Source: Brevibacterium senegalense (lineage in GTDB: Bacteria > Actinomycetota > Actinomycetes > Actinomycetales > Brevibacteriaceae). From it: DNA of 64,000 nt. Of this stretch, positions 27,423 through 37,404 are shown one piece after another (the first letter of the stretch is position 1; the number at the start of each line of letters is the position of its first letter). The stretch is from the NCBI RefSeq assembly GCF_000285835.1, contig NZ_HE978607.1:37351-101350 (forward strand), written 5' to 3'. The position numbers were made by a program, and so were the translations under genes. The notes beneath the pieces were generated by a model, which saw nothing but the letters and a program-made list of their open reading frames with translations, searched no databases and was not told the origin of the DNA.

Positions 27423-29005
27423 CCGTCCGCGGCTGCCGGGTGCGACAGGAGGTGGGCGCGCACGGCCTCGCCGAAGCGCTCGCCGCGGGCCCGGTAGTCG
27501 ACGAACTGGTCCATGCTCGCGGCCGCCGGGGCCAGCAGCACGGTGTCGCCCGGCTGCGCTGCCTGCGCAGCCAGTTCGACGGCCCGCCGGGCGACGGCGT
27601 CTTCCCGCTGCGGCCCGGAGGGGACCGCGGAGTCCACAACGACCTCGGCGACGGGGACCTCCGGGGCGTGTCGGGCGAGGGCCTCACGCAGGGCGGTGCG
27701 GTCCTCGCCGATCAGCACGGCGGAGCGCAGCCGCGGCGCGACCCGGGAGACCAGATCGTCGACGGACGCGCCCTTGAGGAGCCCGCCCGCGATCCAGACG
27801 GCGGAGTCGCAGGCAGCCAGTGCCGCGGCGGCGGCGTGCGGGTTCGTCGCCTTCGAGTCATCCACCCACCGGATGCCGTCCGCCTCCGCGAGGAGGCGCG
27901 ACCGGTGGTCGCCGGGCGCGTGCGCGCGCAGGCCGTCGCGGACCGCACCCGTGGGCACGTCCACGGACCGGGCCAGCGCAGCGGCCGCCAGCGCGTCCGC
28001 GATGTGGTGGGGGCCCGGATCGTCGGTTCCCACGGCGGCCGCGACATCGGCCAGCGAGCCCAGCTCGGCGGCGGACGAATAGCGCTGCGGGATGAAGGCG
28101 CGGTCGACGAGCACGTCCTCGACGAGCCCCAGTGAGCCGGGACCGAGCACGCCCAGCGTGAAACCCACCGCGCGGGCGCCCTCGACGACGTCCGCGTCCT
28201 CCACGAGTGTGCGGGTGGCGGGGTCCTCGACGTTGTAGACGCAGGCGCGGACGACGTTCTCATACGCGCGGCCCTTGTCCGCGCGGTACGCCTGCGCCCC
28301 GCCGTGCCAGTCCAGGTGGTCGTCCGCGATGTTGAGGACGGCGGCGGCGTGCGCACCCATCGAGAACTGCCAGTGCAGCTGGAAGCTGGACAGCTCGATC
28401 GCCAGGACGTCCAGCTCCGGATCCAGCACGGCCTCGAGGAGGGGATCGCCGATGTTGCCGCACGGACGGGTCCGCAGACCCGCGGCGGTGAGCATCGACG
28501 CGAGCATCGTCGTCGTGGTCGTCTTCCCGTTCGTGCCGGTCACGACCAGCCACGGCGCGCTGTTCGCGCCGCGCACCCGCCAGGCCAGCTCGACCTCGCC
28601 GATGACGGGGATGCCGGCGGCGCGGGCACCTGCGAGCACGGGTGAGTCGGGACGCCAGCCGGGCGACGTGACGACGAGGTCGAACAGCCCCCCGTCGCGG
28701 GGCTGGGGCAGCGCCTCGACGTGCTGCGGTCCGCGCCGCACGTCGACGTCGAAGACCTCGAGGATGCGGATGCGCTCCGACTCGTCGCGGCGCGTGTCGC
28801 CGTCGACCAGCGTGACGGCGGCACCGCGCTCCCCCAGGTGGGCCGCGACCGGGAACCCGGACACGCCCAGCCCGGTGACGAGGATCCGCAGACCGTCCAG
28901 CGACGAGTCCGGTCCCTGCAGGGCGGCGGGCACGCGGTCCGCGTGCGGGTAGGACTCCGCGAGTGCGGACGCGCGCGCGGCCGGGGCGGGGACGGGATCA
29001 GTCAA
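27419..29005 (-). CDS. murD: UDP-N-acetylmuramoyl-L-alanine--D-glutamate ligase
   Basis: 528 residues, somewhat longer than usual because of a variable first 40. Adds D-Glu to UDP-MurNAc-L-Ala. Motifs are [44 protein letters not shown] and [17 protein letters not shown]. No ATG or GTG start with a ribosome binding site is visible in the N-terminal part; the best start is a TTG at 29005 that overlaps the mraY stop by several bases, implying translation by coupling. The stop overlaps the ftsW ATG. Confidence 0.93.
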   Translation of the reverse strand: MTDPVPAPAARASALAESYPHADRVPAALQGPDSSLDGLRILVTGLGVSGFPVAAHLGERGAAVTLVDGDTRRDESERIRILEVFDVDVRRGPQHVEALPQPRDGGLFDLVVTSPGWRPDSPVLAGARAAGIPVIGEVELAWRVRGANSAPWLVVTGTNGKTTTTTMLASMLTAAGLRTRPCGNIGDPLLEAVLDPELDVLAIELSSFQLHWQFSMGAHAAAVLNIADDHLDWHGGAQAYRADKGRAYENVVRACVYNVEDPATRTLVEDADVVEGARAVGFTLGVLGPGSLGLVEDVLVDRAFIPQRYSSAAELGSLADVAAAVGTDDPGPHHIADALAAAALARSVDVPTGAVRDGLRAHAPGDHRSRLLAEADGIRWVDDSKATNPHAAAAALAACDSAVWIAGGLLKGASVDDLVSRVAPRLRSAVLIGEDRTALREALARHAPEVPVAEVVVDSAVPSGPQREDAVARRAVELAAQAAQPGDTVLLAPAAASMDQFVDYRARGERFGEAVRAHLLSHPAAADG

Positions 29006-30086
29006 GGTGCGCCAGCCATTCCGCGTAGAACAGGGCGACGCCGCCGATCACGAAGAGGACGGCGATGATCCAGAAGCGCACGACGATCGTGACCTCCGCC
29101 CAGCCCTTCAACTCGAAGTGGTGCTGCAGGGGCGCCATCCGGAACACGCGCTTGCCGGTCGTCTTGAACGACGCAACCTGGATGATGACGGACAGCGTGA
29201 TGATGACGAAGAGTCCGCCCAGGACAACCAGCAGGAGCTCCGTGCGCGAGAGGATCGCGATGCCCGCCAGGGCGCCGCCGATCGCCAGCGAGCCGGTGTC
29301 GCCCATGAAGATCTTGGCCGGAGAGGTGTTCCACCAGAGGAAGCCCAGGCAGGCCGCGGTCATGGCCGCACCCACCATTGCCAGGTCGCGCGGGTCGCGG
29401 ACCTCGTAGCAGCCGGCGGCCGCGGTGGTCTGCAGAGCGCAGTTCTGCGTCGACTGCCAGAGCGTGATGATGATGTATCCCGTGAAGACGACGACGGCGG
29501 ACCCGGCCGCCAGCCCGTCCAGGCCGTCCGTGAGGTTCACGGCGTTCGACACGGCGGTGACGATGAGGTTCGCCCACAGGATGAAGAGGATGAAGCCCAC
29601 AGCGGCGCCCGCGAACGCCAGATCGATCGGCAGGTCCCGGGCGAAGGAGATCGCCGTCGACGCCGGCGTGCTGCCGGACTCGTTGGGGAACAGCAGCGCC
29701 AGGACGGCGAACGAGACGCCCACGAAGCCCTGTCCCAGGATCTTCCCCAGCGGGCGCAGACCCAGGCTGCGCTGCTTCGACACCTTGATGTAGTCGTCCA
29801 GGAATCCGACCGTGCCCAGTCCCACCGCCAGCCAGAGGACCAGCAGTCCGGACACGGTGGGGACGGAGCCGGTGAGCAGGTGTCCCAGGAAGTAGGCGAG
29901 GACGGCGGAGCCGATGATGACGACGCCGCCCATCGTGGGCGTGCCCCGCTTGGTCGCATGGGACTTGGGTCCGTCGTCGCGGATGAACTGGCCGTAGCCG
30001 CGCTTGACGAGGACGCCGATGAAGGCAGGGGTGCCGACGAGGGCGAAGACGAGCGCGAAGACCGCGGCGAGGATGACGGCGATCAT
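28998..30086 (-). CDS. mraY: Phospho-N-acetylmuramoyl-pentapeptide transferase
   Basis: 362 residues, ten membrane helices. Transfers phospho-MurNAc-pentapeptide to undecaprenyl phosphate, giving lipid I. The three conserved acidic sites are seen as [31 protein letters not shown] and [30 protein letters not shown] is also characteristic. The ATG overlaps the murF stop (ATGA) and the end is fused by overlap to murD. Confidence 0.97.
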   Translation of the reverse strand: MIAVILAAVFALVFALVGTPAFIGVLVKRGYGQFIRDDGPKSHATKRGTPTMGGVVIIGSAVLAYFLGHLLTGSVPTVSGLLVLWLAVGLGTVGFLDDYIKVSKQRSLGLRPLGKILGQGFVGVSFAVLALLFPNESGSTPASTAISFARDLPIDLAFAGAAVGFILFILWANLIVTAVSNAVNLTDGLDGLAAGSAVVVFTGYIIITLWQSTQNCALQTTAAAGCYEVRDPRDLAMVGAAMTAACLGFLWWNTSPAKIFMGDTGSLAIGGALAGIAILSRTELLLVVLGGLFVIITLSVIIQVASFKTTGKRVFRMAPLQHHFELKGWAEVTIVVRFWIIAVLFVIGGVALFYAEWLAHLD

Positions 30087-31546
30087 GACGTGACCGTCAC
30101 TCCGGCGATCTCATCGCCCAGGAACCGCAGACCCACGTCGTTCGACGACTTGAAGAGCACGAGGTCGCCCGGCTGCAGCTCCGCCTTGAGCAGATCGCGG
30201 GCCTCGGCGACGGTGGGGACCCACACGGCCTCGTTGCCCCACGAGCCCTCGAGCTCGGCGGCCTGGAAGGCCGGGCGCGCGCCCTCGCCCACGACGACCG
30301 TGCGGTCGATGTTGAGGCGGACGACCAGCTCGCCGATGTCCGCGTGCGCCTGGCGGGACTCCTCCCCCAGCTCCAGCATCTCGCCGATGACGGCGATCGT
30401 GCGGCGGGACGGGCTCTCCTCGTCCCCGCGGCCCATGGCCGCGAGCGTCTTGAGGGCCGACCGCATCGAGTCCGGGTTCGCGTTGTACGCGTCATTGAGC
30501 ACCGTGATGCCGCTGGGCGAATCGATGAGCTCCATCCGCCAGCGGCTGGCGGCACCGGAGGTCGCCAGGGTCGTGACGATCGACCGTGCGGAGAGGCCGC
30601 AGCTGTGCGCGACCGCCGCGGCCGCCAGCGCGTTCGACACATGGTGCTCGCCCACGAGCGCCAGCTCGACGTCCGCGGGGTCCGCGCCCGGCACGTGCAG
30701 CGCGAAGCGGGGACGGCCGGAGGCGGCCGTGACGACCCCCTCCGCAAACACGACCGGGGCGTCCGATCCGTCGACGCTCGTACGGCCGGAGGCGGAGAAC
30801 CAGAGGACGTCGACGCCCTCGCCCAGCACGTCCGCCATCGCGCGCACGCGCGGGTCGTCGGCATTCAGCACCGCCACACCGCCGGGACGCAGCGACTCGA
30901 CCAGCTCCGCCTTCGCGCGGGCGGTGTTCTCGATCGACCCGAAGACGCCGGAGTGCGCCGTGCCGACCATGAGTTCGACGGCGACGTCCGGTGTCACGAG
31001 AGAGGTGAGGTAGGTGAGGTTGCCGATCGAGCGGGCGCCCATCTCCAGCACGAGGAAGCGGGTCGACTCGTCCGCCCGCAGCGCGGTCAGGGGCACGCCC
31101 ACCTCGTTGTTGAACGACTTGGGCGGCCACACCGTCTCGCCGGCGGACGACAGCAGGTCGCCCACGAGGTCCTTGACGGTCGTCTTGCCGGCGGACCCGG
31201 TGATCGCGACGACGGTCAGATCGCCCGCCTCCCGCAGGGCCTCGACGTTGAGTCGCGCGAGCCTGCCCAGCGCCTCCGTCGCGTCCTGCACCACCAGGGT
31301 GGGCAGGTGCTCCCCGTCGACGGTGGGCACCGCCTCCGCCACGATGAGGGAGGCGCCGGCGGCCAGGGCGGCCGGGGCGAAGTCGAGTCCGTCGCGCTGA
31401 TCGCCCCGCCGGGCTACGTAGATGTCACCGGTCGAGACGTCGCGGGAGTCCGTCACGACTCCGGCGGAGAGCTGTGCGTCCGGTGCGATGCCGTAGAGCT
31501 CACCGCTCGTGGCATCGGCCAGATCCTGTGCTGAGAAAGGCTTCAT
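30083..31546 (-). CDS. murF: UDP-N-acetylmuramoyl-tripeptide--D-alanyl-D-alanine ligase
   Basis: 487 residues. Adds D-Ala-D-Ala to complete the pentapeptide precursor. Mur ligase motifs are [37 protein letters not shown] and the C-terminal [16 protein letters not shown] with [13 protein letters not shown]. The ATG at 31546 is one base after the murE stop and has AGGA at a five-base distance. The next gene, mraY, overlaps by four bases. Confidence 0.97.
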   Translation of the reverse strand: MKPFSAQDLADATSGELYGIAPDAQLSAGVVTDSRDVSTGDIYVARRGDQRDGLDFAPAALAAGASLIVAEAVPTVDGEHLPTLVVQDATEALGRLARLNVEALREAGDLTVVAITGSAGKTTVKDLVGDLLSSAGETVWPPKSFNNEVGVPLTALRADESTRFLVLEMGARSIGNLTYLTSLVTPDVAVELMVGTAHSGVFGSIENTARAKAELVESLRPGGVAVLNADDPRVRAMADVLGEGVDVLWFSASGRTSVDGSDAPVVFAEGVVTAASGRPRFALHVPGADPADVELALVGEHHVSNALAAAAVAHSCGLSARSIVTTLATSGAASRWRMELIDSPSGITVLNDAYNANPDSMRSALKTLAAMGRGDEESPSRRTIAVIGEMLELGEESRQAHADIGELVVRLNIDRTVVVGEGARPAFQAAELEGSWGNEAVWVPTVAEARDLLKAELQPGDLVLFKSSNDVGLRFLGDEIAGVTVTS

Positions 31547-31547
31547 A

Positions 31548-33080
31548 TCAATCCTGAACTCTACCGGCTGCGCGGTGGCCCGGATGCGAGGCGATCGCCT
31601 CGCGTGTCCGCTCCCGGTCGTCGAACGGGTGGACCTCACCGGCGATCTCCTGGCCCGTCTCGTGCCCCTTCCCGGCGACCAGGACCGTGCCCGTGCCGCC
31701 CGCCCGGCGGACCGCCTCGATGATCGCGTCCGCGCGGGAGGCGCACTCCTGAAGGTCCTCCACCGCGGTGCGCGCATCCCCCGCCGCGATCGCGTCTCGG
31801 GCACCCGCCAGGACCGCCTCGCGGATCGTCGCCGGATCCTCCGAGCGGGGGTTGTCGTCCGTGACGATCACCACGTCCGCGCGGCGCACCGCGACGGCCC
31901 CCATCGCATGTCGCTTCGACGCGTCGCGGTCGCCGCCGGCCCCCACGACCAGCACGAGCGGCGAACCGGTCCCGTCCAGGCCGCCCAGCACCTTGTCGAG
32001 CGCGTCCGGGGTGTGCGAGTAGTCGACGACTGCCAGCGGACCGGCCTCGTGGACGCGCTCCATGCGGCCGGGGACCACCACCGCGAGGTCGTCGGCGGCC
32101 TCGGTCAGCCGCTCCGCCGTCTCTCCCGCCGCGTGCAGCATCGCGAGAGCCAGCGCCGTGTTCGTGCGGTTGAAGTCCCCCGGCAGGGGTGAGCGGGCCG
32201 GGACCCGCCCGCCGTCCGGCAGGTGGAGGACGAAGTCCTCAGGGGCCTCGGACCTCTCCAGCCGGTAGTCAGGGGTCCGCGCGGGGTCCGCGGACAGCGA
32301 CCGGACGGGCACCGTCGCCGCGCGCAGCATCCGCTCGCCCCACTCGTCGTCGACGACGACCACTCCGGCGCGCGCGTGCGCGGGGGTGAACAGCGTCGCC
32401 TTCGCCGCGAAGTAGTCGTCCATCGTGGGGTGGAAGTCCAGGTGGTCCTGACTCAGGTTCGTGAAGCCCGCGACCCGGAACAGCGCGCCGTCCGCGCGGT
32501 GCTGCGCCAGCGCGTGCGAGGACACCTCCATCGTGCAGGCGTCGACGCCCCGGTCGCGCATCCGACGGAAGAGGCGGTGCAGGTCCGGCGCCTCCGGCGT
32601 CGTCCGCACGCTCGGCTCGCGGACCCCGGCGATCGTCGTCTCGACGGTTCCGATGAGCCCGGTCGTCCGCCCCAGCCGGCGCAGCAGCGCGTCGAGGATG
32701 AAGGCGGTCGTCGTCTTCCCGTTCGTGCCGGTCAGTCCGTACAGGTGCGGGGACTCCGGATCCGTGCCGAAGACCTGTGCAGAGATCCCTCCCAGCACCG
32801 TGCGCGGCTCCTCGACGAGGACGACGGAGAGATCGCCGAGGACGATCTCGCCCGCGCGCAGGAGGTCCAGTCCGCGGGTGTCGGTGAGCACGGCGCGGAC
32901 GCCGCGGGCCAGCACATCCGCCGCGAACTCCGCGCCGTGCACGCGAGCGCCCGGCAGCGCCGCCCACAGGTCTCCCGCGGCGGCCTGGCGGGAGTCTTGC
33001 GACACCCCGTCGACGGCGCGGTCCGGATCCCCCAGGATCCGGGCGGCGGACGGCAGGTCGAGGTCGGAGAGCTTCATCAT
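31548..33080 (-). CDS. murE: UDP-MurNAc-L-Ala-D-Glu ligase for the third residue (probably meso-DAP)
   Basis: 510 residues. Adds the diamino acid to the stem peptide. Motifs are [50 protein letters not shown] and DDNPRSEDPATI. The DNPR block is the one that binds meso-diaminopimelate in characterised enzymes; Lys-adding enzymes usually differ there. This suggests mDAP-type peptidoglycan. Three ATG codons cluster at 33086, 33080 and 33077; I choose 33080, which overlaps the ftsI stop as ATGA. Confidence 0.94.
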   Translation of the reverse strand: MMKLSDLDLPSAARILGDPDRAVDGVSQDSRQAAAGDLWAALPGARVHGAEFAADVLARGVRAVLTDTRGLDLLRAGEIVLGDLSVVLVEEPRTVLGGISAQVFGTDPESPHLYGLTGTNGKTTTAFILDALLRRLGRTTGLIGTVETTIAGVREPSVRTTPEAPDLHRLFRRMRDRGVDACTMEVSSHALAQHRADGALFRVAGFTNLSQDHLDFHPTMDDYFAAKATLFTPAHARAGVVVVDDEWGERMLRAATVPVRSLSADPARTPDYRLERSEAPEDFVLHLPDGGRVPARSPLPGDFNRTNTALALAMLHAAGETAERLTEAADDLAVVVPGRMERVHEAGPLAVVDYSHTPDALDKVLGGLDGTGSPLVLVVGAGGDRDASKRHAMGAVAVRRADVVIVTDDNPRSEDPATIREAVLAGARDAIAAGDARTAVEDLQECASRADAIIEAVRRAGGTGTVLVAGKGHETGQEIAGEVHPFDDRERTREAIASHPGHRAAGRVQD

Positions 33081-34849
33081 TCCCATTCGGTCGGTGTGTC
33101 GGAGGGTTCACCGGTGGACAGCGGCACCCGCAGATGACGGAGTGCGAATCCCGTCACATCGGAGAACACCGGAGCGGCGGACTGTCCACCGTAGTAACCC
33201 TTGCGGGGTCGCTGCAGTGTGACGGACACCGCGATGCGCGGATCTTCGGCGGGGGCGACACCCACGAACGAAGCGGTGTAGCCATCGTAGCCGCCGCCCT
33301 CCTCCGCGGGAGCCTGCGCGGTGCCGGTCTTGCCCGCCACCCGATAGCCGGGCACGGCCGCGTTCCCGGCAGTGCCGTCCACCACCACGTGCTCGAGCAT
33401 GTCGAGCACCTGGTCCGCGGTCTCCTCAGACACGACCCGCGTCCCCGCGGTCGTCTCCGCCGGCGTGAAGCGGCCGGACGCGTCGACGGTGCCGTCGACC
33501 AACTGCGTCTGGGGCAGCACACCGCCGTTCGCGATCGCGGCCATCGCCGCGGTCGTCTGCACGGCGGTCGCGGTCATGCCCTGCCCGAACATGACCGTGT
33601 ACTTCGTGCGGCCGTCCCACTCGTCGACGGGGTGGACGACGCCTGAGGATTCACCGGGGAAGCCCACGGCGGTGGCCTCTCCGAATCCGAACCGGGTGAA
33701 GTACTCGTACCGCTGGTCGGAGGACAGCTTGTCACCGGCCAGGATCGTGCCGGTGTTCGACGACTGCGCGAGGATCCCGGTGAGTGTGAGCTTCTGATCC
33801 TCGTGGGCGGACGAGTCGCGGAACTCCTCGTCATTGGGCGCGGTCCATCGGTCCGGCACCGTGAACTCGTCCGTGGGGGTGTGCAGGCCCTCCTCCAGGA
33901 GTGCGGCGACCGTGATCATCTTGGCGGTGGACCCCGGCTCGAAGGCGGCGGTGAAGACGCGGGCACCGCGGTCCTCCGCGTCGACCGCGGACGGATCGTT
34001 GGGGTCGACGCTGGGCGACTCCGCCGCTGCGAGGAGCTTCCCGGTCTTCACGTCCGTCATGACGATCGAGGCCCACTCCGCCTCGTGCTCGTCCGCCGCC
34101 TCCGCCGCGGCCTCCTGCAGGTAGTGCTGGATGGTCGGATCGATCGTGAGGCGGATGCCGGTGCCGTCGACTGCCGGGGTGATGCTCGTGTCGCCCAGCG
34201 GGATCCGCTCGCCGCGCAGTCCGCGCTCGTACTGCTGCACACCGTCGACGCCCGCCAGCTGATCGTCGTACCTGTACTCGAGGCCCGCCAGCGGCTCGCC
34301 GTCCGAACCCACGAATCCCACGAGGCTGCCGGCGACCGCGCCGGAGGGGTAGGACCGGATCGCGTACTCCTCGAACGTGATGCCGGGGATGTCGAGGGCT
34401 GCGATCTCGTCCCGCACCTCGCTGGTGAGTCCCGTCGCCACGACGTTCCACCGACGGTCGCCGTCCAGCTTGGGGTGGAGGAGCCCCGGATCCGTGTCGA
34501 GCACGGTCGCGAGGTCCTGCGCGGCCCCCCACGCCCCCAGCGGCTCACCGTCCTCGTCCGCGTAGTCGGCCACGTTCTGCTGGTCGACCACGACGCGGAA
34601 CCGCGCGGCGTTGCTGGCGAGGGTCGTCCCGTCCGCCGTCTGGATGACGCCGCGGTGCGCGGGGATCGCGACCTCCGTGAGGCGTCCCTCCAGCGCGCGT
34701 TGGGCCGCCTGCTGCTGGTCGACGCCCTGGATCGCGACGAGGTTCCACAGGACGAGGCAGAGGATGCCCACCGAGGCGACGCCCACGAGACGGATCCGAC
34801 CGGCCGGGGAGAGCCTCCATCGCCTCCGAGTGCGGGGCGCCTGTCCCAT
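33077..34849 (-). CDS. ftsI: Septal penicillin-binding transpeptidase FtsI (PBP3/PBPB)
   Basis: 590 residues. Class B PBP that cross-links septal peptidoglycan with FtsW. One N-terminal membrane helix (about 18-40), a dimerisation/pedestal domain (IPAHRGVIQTADGTTLASNA) and the transpeptidase domain with the active-site triad: EPGSTAKM (S*xxK), QSSNTG (SxN) and VAGKTGTAQ (KTG). No PASTA domain is present. The ATG has GGAGGAG seven bases upstream. It follows ftsL by 36 bases and overlaps murE. Confidence 0.95.
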   Translation of the reverse strand: MGQAPRTRRRWRLSPAGRIRLVGVASVGILCLVLWNLVAIQGVDQQQAAQRALEGRLTEVAIPAHRGVIQTADGTTLASNAARFRVVVDQQNVADYADEDGEPLGAWGAAQDLATVLDTDPGLLHPKLDGDRRWNVVATGLTSEVRDEIAALDIPGITFEEYAIRSYPSGAVAGSLVGFVGSDGEPLAGLEYRYDDQLAGVDGVQQYERGLRGERIPLGDTSITPAVDGTGIRLTIDPTIQHYLQEAAAEAADEHEAEWASIVMTDVKTGKLLAAAESPSVDPNDPSAVDAEDRGARVFTAAFEPGSTAKMITVAALLEEGLHTPTDEFTVPDRWTAPNDEEFRDSSAHEDQKLTLTGILAQSSNTGTILAGDKLSSDQRYEYFTRFGFGEATAVGFPGESSGVVHPVDEWDGRTKYTVMFGQGMTATAVQTTAAMAAIANGGVLPQTQLVDGTVDASGRFTPAETTAGTRVVSEETADQVLDMLEHVVVDGTAGNAAVPGYRVAGKTGTAQAPAEEGGGYDGYTASFVGVAPAEDPRIAVSVTLQRPRKGYYGGQSAAPVFSDVTGFALRHLRVPLSTGEPSDTPTEWE

Positions 34850-34885
34850 CCGGTCTCCTCCCGTCCTGTCTGCGTCGTCTCCGGG

Positions 34886-35455
34886 TCAGCCCCCCGGCGG
34901 GGTCTGGGCCGGAGCGGTGAATTCCCCTGCGTCGCCGCCCACCACGGGCAGACGCTCCGGCGAGCGTAGATTGGGTCGGACGTCCTCGCGCGCATCGGCA
35001 CGCGGTCCCGGGATCCTCACAGGAGATTCCTCTGCGGGATCCGCCCCGCCCGCCTGCTCCGGGGTGAGGATCTCCCCCGTCGACAGATCGACGAACTGCG
35101 GCGAGGTGTCGCGCTTCATCCCGTTCTCCTCCGCGAACGACGCGATGTTCTGCGGACTCTCGCGGTAGGCGATGTCCTCCGACAGTCGGTCCCGCTGGTC
35201 CTGGAGCGCCGTCTGCTGGTCCGTGAGCTCCTGCACCTTGAACGTCGTGTGCGACACGAGGATGTTGGCGACGAGGCCCACGACCACTCCCACGAGGACG
35301 ATGAGGAGGACCTGGACGGCCGTGGACACGCGTGGGCGTGCCGGCTCCGGCAGCACCAGCCGCAGCCGGCGCTGGGTCCGCCGGGCGGGGACGACCGGCG
35401 ACCGGCGCGGCGCGGCGGTCGCGCGCGGGGGCATCGTGCGGACGGGTGCGCTCAT
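34886..35455 (-). CDS. ftsL: FtsL-like bitopic cell division protein
   Basis: 189 residues. An Arg/Pro-rich cytoplasmic start of about 45 residues, one membrane helix (VQVLLIVLVGVVVGLVANIL), then a short coiled coil (ELTDQQTALQDQRDRLSEDI) and a disordered, Pro/Glu-rich extracellular tail. In the family it joins FtsQ and FtsB and helps activate FtsWI. Identification rests on position between rsmH and ftsI and on topology, because FtsL sequences diverge quickly; the DUF/septum-formation-initiator fold could also be named. The ATG overlaps the rsmH stop and has GAGAGG upstream. Confidence 0.85.
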   Translation of the reverse strand: MSAPVRTMPPRATAAPRRSPVVPARRTQRRLRLVLPEPARPRVSTAVQVLLIVLVGVVVGLVANILVSHTTFKVQELTDQQTALQDQRDRLSEDIAYRESPQNIASFAEENGMKRDTSPQFVDLSTGEILTPEQAGGADPAEESPVRIPGPRADAREDVRPNLRSPERLPVVGGDAGEFTAPAQTPPGG

Positions 35456-36423
35456 CGTGCCTCTCCGATCTTCTGGACGGCCCGCAGCCGGACGCTGGCG
35501 GAACGCGGGTTGCTCTCGATCTCCTGAGCGGACGCCTTCTCCGCACCGCGCGTGAGGGGACGCAGCCAGGCCTGCAGCTCCGGCGGGACGACCGGCAGCT
35601 CGGGCGGAGCCTGGTCCGTCGTCCCGTCCGCGAAGATGCGCTTGACGATGACGTCCTCGAGTGACTGGTAGGACTCGATGACCGCGGTGCCGCCCAGGTG
35701 GAGGCGCCGCAGCGCGGCGGGGAGCGCGGTGGAGAGGGAGTCCAGCTCGCGGTTCACCTCGATCCGCAGCGCCTGGAACGTGCGCTTCGCCGGGTGCGAT
35801 CGCTTCCGCTTCGCCGGCCCGTCGCCCACGACGCGCTCCAGGAGTCCTGCGAGCTGCTGGGACGTCTCCCACGGGCGCTCAGCGCGGTCCGCGACGACCG
35901 CGCGGGCGATGCGGCGGGCCTGCCTCTCCTCGCCGTAGTCCCGGATCACGCGCACCAGCTCGTCCTCGTCGTACGTGTTGAGGACGTCCGCCGCGGTGAG
36001 CCCGCGGGTCTGGTCCATCCGCATGTCCAGCGGCGCGGGACGCGAGTAGGAGAACCCGCGCTCGTCCTCGTCCAGCTGGAGGGAGGAGACGCCCAGGTCC
36101 AGGAGCAGGGAGCTGATGGCGTCCACTCCCAGGTCGTCCAGCACCGCTTCCAGCTCGTCGTCGACCGCGTGGACCGCGATGAGCCTGTCGCCGAAGCGCG
36201 CCAGCCGCTCCCCCGCCCGTGCGAGCGCGTCCGGGTCCCGGTCGAGCCCGATGACGCGCGCATCCGGGTGGGCCTCGAGGATGCCCTCCGCGTGTCCGCC
36301 CATCCCCAGGGTCCCGTCGACGACGTAGGGGGTCGTCCCCGCCTCCCGTGCGGCGGCGACACCGACGCCCACGAGTTCCACGCAGCGCTCGAGGAGCACC
36401 GGGGTGTGGGCGAACCGGTCCAT
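35452..36423 (-). CDS. rsmH: 16S rRNA (cytosine1402-N4)-methyltransferase
   Basis: 323 residues. Methylates C1402 in the decoding centre. Motifs are HTPVLLERCVELV, VDGTLGMGGHAEGIL (SAM loop), GLDRDPDALA, LLDLGVSSLQLDEDERGFSY, RMDQTRGLTAADVLN and ALRIEVNRELDSL, with the C-terminal RSASVRLRAVQK. The ATG at 36423 gives MDRFAHTPVL, the family start, with GGAAGGA upstream. A 199-base gap with a strong hairpin separates it from mraZ. Confidence 0.96.
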   Translation of the reverse strand: MDRFAHTPVLLERCVELVGVGVAAAREAGTTPYVVDGTLGMGGHAEGILEAHPDARVIGLDRDPDALARAGERLARFGDRLIAVHAVDDELEAVLDDLGVDAISSLLLDLGVSSLQLDEDERGFSYSRPAPLDMRMDQTRGLTAADVLNTYDEDELVRVIRDYGEERQARRIARAVVADRAERPWETSQQLAGLLERVVGDGPAKRKRSHPAKRTFQALRIEVNRELDSLSTALPAALRRLHLGGTAVIESYQSLEDVIVKRIFADGTTDQAPPELPVVPPELQAWLRPLTRGAEKASAQEIESNPRSASVRLRAVQKIGEAR

Positions 36424-36459
36424 GTCGCGCGTCCTTCCGGTCGGGTCCGTCTGAGGGGT

Positions 36460-36487
36460 GCGAACCGCGGGGGATGCCGCGGTTCGC
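36460..36487 (-). terminator. Hairpin between mraZ and rsmH (possible attenuator)
   Basis: A perfect 11-bp stem (36460-36470 with 36477-36487) with a six-base loop lies 37 bases before the rsmH start, inside what should be one transcript. No T-run follows. It may reduce read-through from the mraZ promoter or protect an mRNA end. Confidence 0.45.
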
Positions 36488-36529
36488 GTGCTGCGCTGGG
36501 TCCAGAACCCCGTCCGCCCGCGCCCTGCC

Positions 36530-36576
36530 ACCGGGGAAGTGCGTCAGGACCTGCAGGCTTCGGAACCGGGGAAGTG
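36530..36576. repeat. Direct repeat ACCGGGGAAGTG, two copies
   Basis: Identical 12-base copies at 36530-36541 and 36565-36576, 35 bases apart, in the mraZ-rsmH gap. Nothing else recognisable lies in this gap apart from the hairpin. Confidence 0.6.
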
Positions 36577-36622
36577 CCCCGAAACCACAGGCGGGCGAGG
36601 ATCTCGATCCAGCGCTCGAGGA

Positions 36623-37054
36623 TCAGATGACTCCGGGGATCACCTCGTCCGAGCGATCCGAGAAGCCCTGCTCCGTCTCCGCCAGGTACTGCTCCCACGT
36701 GGGGGCATCCCAGATCTCCGCACGGTTGCCCATGCCGATCACGGCGACGTCGCGATCCAGCCCTGCGTACTGCCGCAGGGCCTGCGGAACCGTGACCCGA
36801 CTCTGCTTGTCGGGCTGCTCCGCCGACGCCCCCGAGAGGAACACGCGCAGGTAGTCCCTCGCCTGCCGGCTCGTCATGGGCGCCGCCCGCATCTGCTCGT
36901 GGACGCTCTCGAACTCGCTCGTGGAGAACACGGTGAGGCAGCGCTCCTGCCCTCGTGTCAGCACCAGCCCGTCCGACAGCTCCTCACGGAACTTCGCGGG
37001 GAGGATGAGGCGGCCCTTGTCGTCCAGCCGCTGCATGTGCGTGCCGAGGAACAC
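36623..37054 (-). CDS. mraZ: Transcriptional regulator MraZ
   Basis: 143 residues. A ring-forming DNA-binding protein that represses its own division/cell wall operon. Two SpoVT-AbrB-type repeats are seen: [19 protein letters not shown] with AKFRE, and [19 protein letters not shown]. The GTG at 37054 gives the family start (MFLGTH) and has AGGGGG upstream. It is the first gene of the division cluster. Its own operator, ten-base-spaced GTGGRG boxes, lies directly upstream. Confidence 0.95.
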   Translation of the reverse strand: MFLGTHMQRLDDKGRLILPAKFREELSDGLVLTRGQERCLTVFSTSEFESVHEQMRAAPMTSRQARDYLRVFLSGASAEQPDKQSRVTVPQALRQYAGLDRDVAVIGMGNRAEIWDAPTWEQYLAETEQGFSDRSDEVIPGVI

Positions 37055-37095
37055 GGTGCCCCACCCCCTTCGGATCCCCTGGGGGCTCCGATGGC

Positions 37096-37121
37096 TCCCA
37101 CTGTACTCCACTTGCCTCCAC
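37096..37121 (-). promoter_or_regulatory. MraZ operator: three GTGGRG boxes at ten-base spacing
   Basis: Reading the minus strand, GTGGAG (37121-37116), GTGGAG (37111-37106) and GTGGGA (37101-37096) repeat exactly every ten bases, with a degenerate fourth copy TCGGAG at 37091-37086. TGGGN-type direct repeats with a five-base spacer are the known MraZ target. They lie just downstream of the CATTAT element, a repressing position. Confidence 0.75.
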
Positions 37122-37180
37122 ATAATGCCGGATCCAACGCGTGTTTGACCAGAAGAACATTGTTTCCGCAGGTCAGATAG

Positions 37181-37196
37181 GTGGAGGAAAGTGGTG
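37181..37196 (+). promoter_or_regulatory. MraZ-box-like pair on the plus strand
   Basis: GTGGAG at 37181 and GTGGTG at 37191, again ten bases apart and oriented toward moxR. Confidence 0.5.
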
Positions 37197-37294
37197 GCGG
37201 CGCCTCGATCCGCGTGTCACGGCGCGTCGCTCCGGGGGCGTCACGGCACCAGCAAAGGCCCTGATCCGCGGTCCTGCGGCACGGAAACGGGCCC

Positions 37295-37356
37295 GTGGAG
37301 GGACGTGGGGAGACCGGGTGGAGGGAAGTGGGGAGACCCGGTGGAGGAGGGTGGGG
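37295..37356 (+). repeat. Tandem array of MraZ-like boxes (23-base period, three units)
   Basis: Each unit has GTGGAG and, ten bases later, GTGGGG: 37295/37305, 37318/37328 and 37341/37351. Unit-to-unit distance is 23 bases, and the sequence between boxes (AGACC-type) is conserved too. The array lies 61-122 bases upstream of the moxR start. Confidence 0.75.
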
Positions 37357-37404
37357 CGGAGTGCGGAGAACCTCGCTGAGTGGTGTCGCGGCGACCGGGT
37401 GGGT

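Noticed and set aside
37295-37356. CRISPR-like or satellite array
   Set aside because: The repeats are 23 bases with no unique spacers, and the internal ten-base GTGGRG pairs match the MraZ operator pattern next door.
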